From the NCBI GenBank assembly GCA_035273885.1, contig DATEOR010000064.1:1-19188 (forward strand): a DNA stretch of 19,188 nucleotides. Direction: 5' to 3'. The first letter of the stretch is position 1, and each line of letters opens with the position of its first letter. The position numbers and the translations under genes were made by a program. This DNA comes from DATEOR01 sp035273885 (lineage in GTDB: Bacteria > Actinomycetota > Thermoleophilia > Gaiellales > Gaiellaceae). The notes beneath the pieces are model-generated. The model saw only the letters and a list, made by a program, of their open reading frames with translations, had not been told where the DNA came from and ran no database searches. Shown here piece by piece: positions 1-6,169 of this stretch.

Positions 1-958
1 GGCCGCGGTGAGCGAGCCGGGCGACTACTTCGCCACCAAGGCAGGCACCATCCCTGTCGTCCTCGTCCGGGACAAGGACGGCGAGCTCAAGGGCTTCGTC
101 AACGTCTGCCGGCATCGCGGCCACGTCGTCATGCAGGGATCGGGCCACCGCGAGACGCTGCAGTGCCCCTACCACGCGTGGACCTACGGGCTCGACGGCT
201 GCCTGCTCAAGGCGCCGCGCTCCGAGCGCGAGCCCGGCTTCGACGCCGACAACTATTCGCTCTTCCCCGTCCAGGTGGGCACATGGGGCCCGTTCATCTT
301 CGTGAACGTCGACCTCGAGGCCGACTCGCTCGGCGAGACGCTCGGCGTCCTGCCCGAGACCGTCGCGGAGACGGGCATTGACCTCGACAGCCTCAAGTTC
401 CACCACCGCGGCGAGTTCGTCATCGAGGCGAACTGGAAGATCGCGGTCGAGAACTACCTCGAGTGCTACCACTGCCCGGTCGCGCACCCCGGCTTCTCAT
501 CGGTGATCAACGTCGACCCGGACGAGTACGCGCTCGCGTCCTCGGGCTACGTGTCCACGCAGAAGGGACCGGTGCGGTCGTCCGTGCTCGAGGGCAGGAA
601 GGCCGCGCCTTACGACCCGACCGGGGAGATCGACCGCAGCACGTCGGTCTTCGTCTTCCCGAACTTCACCGTCGACATCATCCCCGGGCCGCCGAACATG
701 AACGCCGGCGCGTGGTTCCCGATCGACGAGCGGCGCACTCTCGGAACCTACGACTACTTCTTCTCCGAGGACGTGCCGGAGAAGACGATCGACGAGATGA
801 TCGCCTTCAACGAGCAGGTCGGCCTCGAGGACAACGGGCTCGTCGAGTCGGTGCACGCAGGCCTCGAGTCGGGGATGGTCGAGCATGGGCGGCTCCTCCC
901 CACGAGCGAGCACCTGATTCAGCATTTCCAGCGGTTGATCTACAGCTATCTCAGCTGA
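1..958 (+). CDS. Rieske non-heme iron oxygenase, alpha subunit (5' truncated by window edge)
   Basis: Catalytic subunit of a Rieske-type mono- or dioxygenase. The frame is open to the window edge, and the residues from the first GTG (position 8), SEPGDYF, match an internal stretch of the family, so the true start and probably 40-60 residues lie outside. Numbered from that GTG, the Rieske [2Fe-2S] cluster ligands are C34-R-H36 and C53-P-Y-H56. The catalytic mononuclear iron site is H155-x4-H160 with D275 (in LEDNGLVE) as the likely third ligand. The residue that bridges the two metal centres, three before the first His, is Glu152 (ECYH) rather than the Asp of naphthalene dioxygenase. As known to me, Glu there occurs in carnitine/choline/glycine-betaine type oxygenases. 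The substrate is not determinable, but an amine importer follows 85 bp downstream. A reductase partner is not seen. Confidence 0.9.
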   Translation, partial: AAVSEPGDYFATKAGTIPVVLVRDKDGELKGFVNVCRHRGHVVMQGSGHRETLQCPYHAWTYGLDGCLLKAPRSEREPGFDADNYSLFPVQVGTWGPFIFVNVDLEADSLGETLGVLPETVAETGIDLDSLKFHHRGEFVIEANWKIAVENYLECYHCPVAHPGFSSVINVDPDEYALASSGYVSTQKGPVRSSVLEGRKAAPYDPTGEIDRSTSVFVFPNFTVDIIPGPPNMNAGAWFPIDERRTLGTYDYFFSEDVPEKTIDEMIAFNEQVGLEDNGLVESVHAGLESGMVEHGRLLPTSEHLIQHFQRLIYSYLS

Positions 959-974
959 CCGGCACGCGTCTCAC

Positions 975-1005
975 TTGAAAGAATCACACTGTCCGTGAGA
1001 CAGTG
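975..1005 (+). promoter_or_regulatory. Putative promoter and palindromic operator upstream of the amine ABC operon
   Basis: The 85-bp gap between the Rieske gene and the transporter operon holds a perfect inverted repeat, CACTGTC (987-993), 5-nt spacer, GACAGTG (999-1005). A TTGAAA hexamer at 975-980 could be a -35 box, with the right arm of the repeat (GACAGT, 999-1004, 18-nt spacing) at the -10 position. No T-tract follows, so an operator for a dimeric TetR- or GntR-type regulator is more likely than a terminator. No regulator gene lies in the window, so the cognate protein is unknown. Confidence 0.5.
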
Positions 1006-1043
1006 CCCCACCTCGCGGCCCACTGAATTCAGGAGGGGACTCC

Positions 1044-2339
1044 ATGACGCACCATCCGAAGGAACGGCGCGGCGCCCTGAGCAGAAGGGACTTCCTTGCG
1101 CGCGCCGCCGGAGCCACGTTCGCAGTCTCGGGAGCCGGTAGCTTCCTCGCTGCGTGCGGCAACACGACCAGCGTCCCTCAAGCCACCGGCACCGGCGGTG
1201 AGCTCCTGGGCCCGGGGGGGCTGCCGCTCGCCCGGCCCGACAAGCGCGTGGTCCTTCCGCGCTGGGAAGACCCGATCGAGTCCGGGCTCGAGCCCGAGAC
1301 CGGCGGCACGTTCACCGTCTACAACTACCCCGCCTACTTCTACAAGAAGCTTCTAAAGGAGTTCGGGGCGAAGTACGGCGTCGAAGTCCAGTACACGCCG
1401 TTCGACAACATCAACTCTGGGCTTCAGCGGCTCGCTTCGGGCGCGGTCACGCCCGACGTCATGGAGATCACGCCCGACACGCTCGACATCGGTGTCGCCG
1501 GCAAGCTGATCAAGCCGCTCAACCTCGACTACATCCCGAACCTGCAGGCGAACATCTGGCCGCAGCTCGTCGACCCCTTTTACGACGGCGAATCGCGTTA
1601 CACCGTGCCGTACACCTGCTACGCGACCGGAATCGCGTGGCGGACGGACAAGATCACAGAGGACATTGCCGGCATGCAGCAGCCGTGGGACATCTTCTGG
1701 GAGTCCCAGGCCTACAAGGGCAAGGTGGCGCTCCTCTCCGAGAACCGCGAGACGATCGGCATGGCGCTCCTGCGCAAGGGGATCACGGACATCAACACCG
1801 AAGACCCGGCACTCGTCAACCAGGCTGTCGCAGACCTGAAGGAGCTCTACGGCGTCTGCAACATCAAGGTGGACGACATTCAGTACCAGTCGATCCCGGA
1901 AGGCTCGAGCTGGCTCCACCAGGCGTGGTCGGGGGACATGATCGCGGGCTACATCTACTACCTCCCCAAGGGGACGCCGGCGAGCGCCCTCGGCTACTGG
2001 AAAGCCCCGCACGGACAGGTGCCGGTCCAGAACGACTGCTTCGCGATCTGCTCGACGACGAAAAAGCCGGTGCTCTCGCACCTCTTCCTCAATTACCTCC
2101 TCGACAACGGCGTCGCCACTGAGAACTTCGTCGACTTCAACGGCTACCAGCCGCCGCTGAACGAGATCGATCCGAGCACTCTGGTGAAGGACGGCGTGGT
2201 GCCCGAGCACCTCGCGAACAGCGTTCTGACGAACGAGGACATCGGACCGGACTCTCTCCAGTACGGAACGCTCACGTCTACGGGACAGCAGCTGTGGGAG
2301 GACGGTTACTCGAACTTCCTGGCCGGAGGCGGCAGTTGA
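1044..2339 (+). CDS. PotD-like ABC transporter substrate-binding lipoprotein (Tat-exported)
   Basis: Extracytoplasmic binding protein of a spermidine/putrescine-type ABC importer, 431 aa. The ATG is fixed by a strong Shine-Dalgarno AGGAGGGG at 1031-1038. The N-terminus has a twin-arginine motif SRRDFLAR (R14, R15), a hydrophobic stretch and a lipobox LAAC (C38), so it is probably exported folded by Tat and lipid-anchored. The mature part follows the PotD fold order: YNYPAYF near the start of the domain, VPYTCYATGIAWR in the hinge region, WSGDM in the second lobe and a C-terminal NGYQPPLN segment. The first ligand-contact segment of E. coli PotD is YNWTEYV; here the Trp and Thr are replaced, so the ligand may not be spermidine. 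First gene of the transporter operon with the two permeases and ATPase. It is longer than typical PotD (about 350 aa), partly because of the long N-terminus. Confidence 0.92.
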   Translation: MTHHPKERRGALSRRDFLARAAGATFAVSGAGSFLAACGNTTSVPQATGTGGELLGPGGLPLARPDKRVVLPRWEDPIESGLEPETGGTFTVYNYPAYFYKKLLKEFGAKYGVEVQYTPFDNINSGLQRLASGAVTPDVMEITPDTLDIGVAGKLIKPLNLDYIPNLQANIWPQLVDPFYDGESRYTVPYTCYATGIAWRTDKITEDIAGMQQPWDIFWESQAYKGKVALLSENRETIGMALLRKGITDINTEDPALVNQAVADLKELYGVCNIKVDDIQYQSIPEGSSWLHQAWSGDMIAGYIYYLPKGTPASALGYWKAPHGQVPVQNDCFAICSTTKKPVLSHLFLNYLLDNGVATENFVDFNGYQPPLNEIDPSTLVKDGVVPEHLANSVLTNEDIGPDSLQYGTLTSTGQQLWEDGYSNFLAGGGS

Positions 2340-2368
2340 CGGGGCCAGGGCGCGAGCGCTAGGACGTC

Positions 2369-3271
2369 GTGTACCGGCGCTGGTTGTGGCCGAGCTTTGC
2401 GCTCCCGGGCGTTATCTGGCTCGTTCTTCTCTTCGTCATTCCGTTCTACGCGGTCCTCGGGGTCGCGTTTGGAACCGTTGATCCGATTCTCTTCCAACCG
2501 GTTCCGATCTGGAACCCGCTCGAGTGGAACGTCGGGTGGCTCAACGAGGTTTTCGGCCGGCTCGCGCCGGGAGGGATCTGGTTCGACGTCGGGATCAGGA
2601 CGATCGTCTACGTCGTCGCCTCGCTGGGTCTCTGCCTGCTGATCGGATACCCGGTCGCCTACTACACGGCGCGCCACGCGGGGCGGTGGAAGGGCGTCAT
2701 CCTGATCCTGATCATCCTGCCCCTCTGGATCAGCTACATGATGCGGATGCTCGCCTGGGTGAACCTCCTGCAAGCGGATGGCTACGTCAATCGCTTCCTC
2801 ATGTTCACCCACGTCCTGAGCCAGCCGCGGGACTGGCTCGGCGGGAGTGCGTCGACGGTCGTCTTCGCGCTCGTCTACGGCTACATCCCGTACCTGATCC
2901 TCCCCCTCTTCGCCTCGCTCGACCGCATCGACCGCAGCCACCTCGAAGCAGCGCGGGATCTCGGCGCGAGCCCGTTCTCGGCCTTTCGCACGGTCACTCT
3001 TCCTCTCTCGAAGACCGGGATTCTCGGCGGCGCGGTGCTGATCACGCTGCCGATGTTCGGCGACTACTACACCCCGAACATCGTCTCCGGCGCGCCGAGC
3101 ACGTCGCTGATCGGGAACCAGATCGACCTGTATTTCCACGGCGGTCCGCAGCCGACAATCGGAGCCGCGCTTACGATCGTCCTCGCTGCCTTCCTGACGG
3201 TCCTGATGCTCTACTACATGTGGAGCATCCACCGCGCCCAGCGTGAGGTCGGAGCGGTGGGGGCGCTATGA
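2369..3271 (+). CDS. potB: PotB-like ABC transporter permease
   Basis: Inner-membrane subunit of the spermidine/putrescine-type importer, 300 aa with about six hydrophobic segments (first at residues 12-34). The cytoplasmic EAA loop that contacts the ATPase is visible at about residues 193-212 (EAARDLGASPFSAFRTVTLP). The stretch LPMFGDYYTPNIVSG with a following LIGN matches the conserved C-terminal region of PotB (in E. coli LPAMGLFYVSDLMGG...LIGN). The start is GTG at 2369 with a weak AGGA at 2361-2364, 29 bp after the binding-protein stop. The stop overlaps the next start in ATGA (3268-3271), so the two permeases are translationally coupled and probably form a heterodimer. The symbol reflects family assignment, not proven substrate. 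Confidence 0.9.
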   Translation: MYRRWLWPSFALPGVIWLVLLFVIPFYAVLGVAFGTVDPILFQPVPIWNPLEWNVGWLNEVFGRLAPGGIWFDVGIRTIVYVVASLGLCLLIGYPVAYYTARHAGRWKGVILILIILPLWISYMMRMLAWVNLLQADGYVNRFLMFTHVLSQPRDWLGGSASTVVFALVYGYIPYLILPLFASLDRIDRSHLEAARDLGASPFSAFRTVTLPLSKTGILGGAVLITLPMFGDYYTPNIVSGAPSTSLIGNQIDLYFHGGPQPTIGAALTIVLAAFLTVLMLYYMWSIHRAQREVGAVGAL

Positions 3272-4200
3272 CCGCAGTCGCCGAGCCCCGCGCGAGGGAG
3301 CGCCCCTCGACGTTCACCCGGATACGGGGCTGGGTTCGCAATCCATGGGGAAAGCCGCGCTTCCTGGTCGTCTTCACCTGGGCCTACATCCTCTGGTCGA
3401 TCGTGCCCGTCCTCATCGCGGTGCAGTTCTCCTTCAACGCCACGCGCTCGCGCACGGTCTGGGACTCGTTCTCCTGGCGCTGGTACTGGGGCGATCCAGT
3501 GGACTCCGTCTGGCACGACCCGACGCTCCGCCATGCCCTCGTGCAGAGCTTCAAGCTCGCCGGCGCAGACGTCCTCATCGCCGTGCCGATCGGGGTGCTC
3601 CTCGCCCTCGGCCTCGCCCGCTGGCGCGGGCGCGGCTCGGGCACCTCCAATTTCATCATGCTCTTCCCGTTGGTCACGCCCGAGATTGTCATGGGCGTGT
3701 CCCTTCTTCTCGTTTTCACCCATGTCTTCACGTTCATCCACACGGGAACGATCGCCCAGATCCTCGGCCACATCACGTTCTCGATCTCGTTTGTCGTCGT
3801 GATCGTACGCGGGCGGCTGTTCTCGATCGGCAGGCAGTACGAGGAAGCCGCCGCGGACCTGGGAGCGTCGCCGTTCATCGCCCTCACGCGCGTGCTCCTG
3901 CCGCTGCTGACTCCCGCCATCGTCGCTTCCGCCGCAGTCGTGTTCGCCATCTCCGCGGACGACTTCGTCATCAGCCAGTGGCTCTCGAGCGGCGGCGGGA
4001 CGGACACCGTCCCGATCCAGATCTACGCCGCGACGCGGGCCGCGCCGTTACCGTCCGTGAACGCGATCGCGACGATCATGATGCTGTCGACCCTCCTCAT
4101 CGTCACCGCCGGCTTCCTCCTGTGGCGCCTCTTCACCCGCGGAGAACGGCGCATGGGTAAGGCGGCGGAGGACATCGGCGGCGCGTTCAACCTGACCTAG
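3268..4200 (+). CDS. potC: PotC-like ABC transporter permease
   Basis: Second membrane subunit of the amine importer, 310 aa, about six membrane segments after a roughly 30-residue basic, cytoplasmic N-terminal extension. The EAA loop is at about residues 192-211 (EEAAADLGASPFIALTRVLLP). The downstream segment SADDFVISQWLSSGGGTDTVPIQIY is characteristic of PotC (FDDVVISSFVTGP in E. coli). The ATG overlaps the PotB-like stop by 4 nt. The GC-rich C-terminus ends 14 bp before the ATPase gene. Substrate specificity is set by the binding protein and cannot be read from this subunit. Confidence 0.9.
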   Translation: MTAVAEPRARERPSTFTRIRGWVRNPWGKPRFLVVFTWAYILWSIVPVLIAVQFSFNATRSRTVWDSFSWRWYWGDPVDSVWHDPTLRHALVQSFKLAGADVLIAVPIGVLLALGLARWRGRGSGTSNFIMLFPLVTPEIVMGVSLLLVFTHVFTFIHTGTIAQILGHITFSISFVVVIVRGRLFSIGRQYEEAAADLGASPFIALTRVLLPLLTPAIVASAAVVFAISADDFVISQWLSSGGGTDTVPIQIYAATRAAPLPSVNAIATIMMLSTLLIVTAGFLLWRLFTRGERRMGKAAEDIGGAFNLT

Positions 4201-4214
4201 CTTCGGAGGCCCAT

Positions 4215-5354
4215 TTGGCACGCGGCGAGATCGAACTGGACAAGCTGAGGAAGGAGTTCGCGGAGGTGACCGCCGTCGACGGCATCGACTTGCACGTGCC
4301 GGGCGGCGAGTTCTTCTCCCTCCTCGGCCCCTCGGGTTGCGGGAAGACGACGACGCTCCGGATGATCGCCGGCTTCGAGCGGCCGACCTCCGGCCAGATC
4401 CTGCTGGACGGCTCCGACGTCGCCTACACACCGCCGCACCACCGGAACGTGAACACGGTGTTCCAGAACTACGCCCTCTTTCCGCACCTGAACGTGTACG
4501 ACAACATCGCGTTCGGCCTGAAGCGCGCGAAGCGGCCCAAGCAGGAGATCCGCGAGCGAGTGGGCAAGGCGCTCGAGCTCGTGCAGCTCTCGGGGTACGA
4601 GCGGCGCAAGTCCTCGCAGCTCTCCGGCGGCCAGCAGCAGCGTGTCGCGCTCGCCCGCGCCCTCGTGCTCAACCCGGCCGTGCTCCTCCTCGACGAGCCG
4701 CTCGGCGCCCTCGACGCGAAGCTCCGCAAGGCGCTCCAGATCGAGCTCAAGTCGCTGCAGCAGGAGGTCGGCATCACCTTCCTCTACGTCACGCACGACC
4801 AGGAGGAGGCGCTGACGATGTCCGACCGTCTCGCGGTCATGAACGGCGGGCACATCGAGCAGGTCGGCAATCCTCGCGACGTCTACGAGGATCCGGAAAC
4901 GCTCTTCGTCGCCGACTTCCTCGGCGTCTCGAACCTCATGCAGGCGCGGATCGTCAGCGCCGGAGCGAGCGCGTGCAAGGTCGCCGTCGACGGCTACGAG
5001 CTCGAGACGCGCGGCACCGAGCTCGACGTCACCGGCGAGGCCAAGATCGTCATCCGGCCCGAGCGGATCGAGCTCGAGCCGCACGGCTCTGCTTCCGGCC
5101 CGAACCGCGTCCCGGGGATGGTCGAACGCGTCGTCTACGTCGGCTCGGCCATCCAGGTGATCGTGCGCGCGGCGACCGGCGAGTCGCTGCAGGCTCTCGT
5201 CCAGAACACGGGCGGAGCGATTCCCTACGAGCAGGGGACTCCGGTGCAGCTCTATCTCCCACCCGAAGCCCTCCGGGTGCTGCCCTCCGGCATCGGGGAC
5301 GCGCCCTCCCTCAAGGGCGAAGAGCAGGTCGAGGAGAGCGCCGCTCCTACCTAG
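4215..5354 (+). CDS. potA: PotA-like ABC transporter ATPase
   Basis: ATP-hydrolysing subunit that powers the importer, 379 aa. Motifs in order: Walker A GPSGCGKTT (38-46), Q-loop region VFQNYALFPH (82-91), signature LSGGQ (136-140), Walker B VLLLDE (156-161) and H-loop His194 in YVTHDQEEALTMSDR. Residues from about 240 form the TOBE-type C-terminal regulatory domain (VIRPERIEL). Conservation around the Q-loop and H-loop is close to E. coli PotA. The start is TTG at 4215, supported by GGAGG at 4205-4209 and by the N-terminus EIELDKLRKEF fitting the family. Last gene of the operon; its TAG stop lies in the CTAG shared with the convergent SDR gene. Confidence 0.93.
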   Translation: MARGEIELDKLRKEFAEVTAVDGIDLHVPGGEFFSLLGPSGCGKTTTLRMIAGFERPTSGQILLDGSDVAYTPPHHRNVNTVFQNYALFPHLNVYDNIAFGLKRAKRPKQEIRERVGKALELVQLSGYERRKSSQLSGGQQQRVALARALVLNPAVLLLDEPLGALDAKLRKALQIELKSLQQEVGITFLYVTHDQEEALTMSDRLAVMNGGHIEQVGNPRDVYEDPETLFVADFLGVSNLMQARIVSAGASACKVAVDGYELETRGTELDVTGEAKIVIRPERIELEPHGSASGPNRVPGMVERVVYVGSAIQVIVRAATGESLQALVQNTGGAIPYEQGTPVQLYLPPEALRVLPSGIGDAPSLKGEEQVEESAAPT

Positions 5355-5359
5355 GAGCG
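5342..5359. terminator. Candidate bidirectional hairpin at convergent stop codons
   Basis: An 8-bp inverted repeat CGCTCCTA (5342-5349) / TAGGAGCG (5352-5359) is separated by only two bases and centred on the CTAG containing the stop codons of the ABC ATPase (+) and the dienoyl-CoA reductase-like SDR (-). With the inner pairs opened it gives a GC-rich stem and small loop on either strand. A further GCC/GGC pairing is possible beyond a bulge. No clear U-tract follows on either strand. It may terminate both transcripts, but protein-coding constraint could also explain part of it. Confidence 0.4.
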
Positions 5360-6169
5360 CGGCGTCTTGCCGAGCGCCGGCATGTACGACTCCTGCTCGA
5401 GCCAGTGCCCACCGTCGATCGTCAGCGTCTCGCCGGTGATGTAGTCCGCGTACGGCGAGCAGAGCGCGGTCGCCCACCACGCGACCTCCTCCGGGGTCGC
5501 CAGCCGGCCCGCAGGAACGGTCGTCGCGACGCGCTTTCGGTCTTCCTCGGTCGGCCAGAGCGCCTGGCCTGCGCCCTCGGTGTCTGCCGGGCCCGGGCAG
5601 ATGCAGTTCGCGCGGACCCCGTGCGGAGCCCACTCGACCGCCAGGGTCTTGGTCATCGCGACGATGCCCGCCTTCGCGGCGGCGGAGTGGATGGTGCCCG
5701 GCCCGCCCGTCCAGGCGTAGCTCGCGATCACGCTGAGGATCGCACCGCCACCGCCCTGCTCGATCATCTGCCGCCCGGCTGCGCGGGAGCAGAGGAAGCT
5801 GCCGTCGAGGACGATGGAAACCACCGCCCGCCAGCCGTTCGGCGACAGGTCCTCAGCCTTGACGACGAAGTTGCCCGCCGCGTTGTTCACGAGGACGTCG
5901 ACGCGGCCGAACTTCTCGACCGCCGCGGCGACGAGGGCGTCCACCTGTTCCGGATCCCGCACATCTGTCGGCTGCGCGGACGCCTTCCCGGCCTGCCCCT
6001 CGATGAGACCGACGGTCTCCTCCAGCGGCTCGGGCCGGCGGCCGGCGACGATGACCCCGGCCCCGAGACGTGCGAATTCGAGGGCGAAGGCGCGGCCGAG
6101 ACCGCTGCCACCGCCGGTGACGACCGCGACCTTCCCGTCGAATGTTCCCTCAGCGAGCAACGGCGCCAT
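5351..6169 (-). CDS. SDR oxidoreductase of the 2,4-dienoyl-CoA reductase type
   Basis: NADP(H)-dependent reductase, 272 aa, probably reducing 2,4-dienoyl-CoA intermediates of unsaturated acyl-CoA breakdown. The Rossmann cofactor motif TGGGSGLG is at 18-25 and GRR at 43-45 suggests NADP preference. It lacks the classical YxxxK: the residue four before catalytic Lys166 is Ser162. Instead Tyr151 lies 15 residues before the lysine, and NNAAGNF (95-101) carries Asn100. This Asn/Tyr/Ser/Lys spacing equals that of human mitochondrial DECR1 (N148, Y199, S210, K214). The ATG start lies 20 bp inside the 3' end of the acyl-CoA synthetase gene, so the two are coupled. The neighbouring acyl-CoA dehydrogenase and synthetase support an acyl-CoA substrate. 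Peroxisomal-type trans-2-enoyl-CoA reductase is the main alternative. Confidence 0.88.
   Translation of the reverse strand: MAPLLAEGTFDGKVAVVTGGGSGLGRAFALEFARLGAGVIVAGRRPEPLEETVGLIEGQAGKASAQPTDVRDPEQVDALVAAAVEKFGRVDVLVNNAAGNFVVKAEDLSPNGWRAVVSIVLDGSFLCSRAAGRQMIEQGGGGAILSVIASYAWTGGPGTIHSAAAKAGIVAMTKTLAVEWAPHGVRANCICPGPADTEGAGQALWPTEEDRKRVATTVPAGRLATPEEVAWWATALCSPYADYITGETLTIDGGHWLEQESYMPALGKTPRS

Noticed and set aside
987..1005. Inverted repeat as an intrinsic terminator of the Rieske gene
   Set aside because: No T-run follows the right arm and the repeat overlaps promoter-like sequence, so an operator is favoured, though not proven.
4197..5633. 478-codon minus-strand frame opposite the ABC ATPase
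   Set aside because: Antisense shadow of strongly conserved ATPase codons; composition is repetitive Arg/Asp/Leu-rich and has no domain signature.
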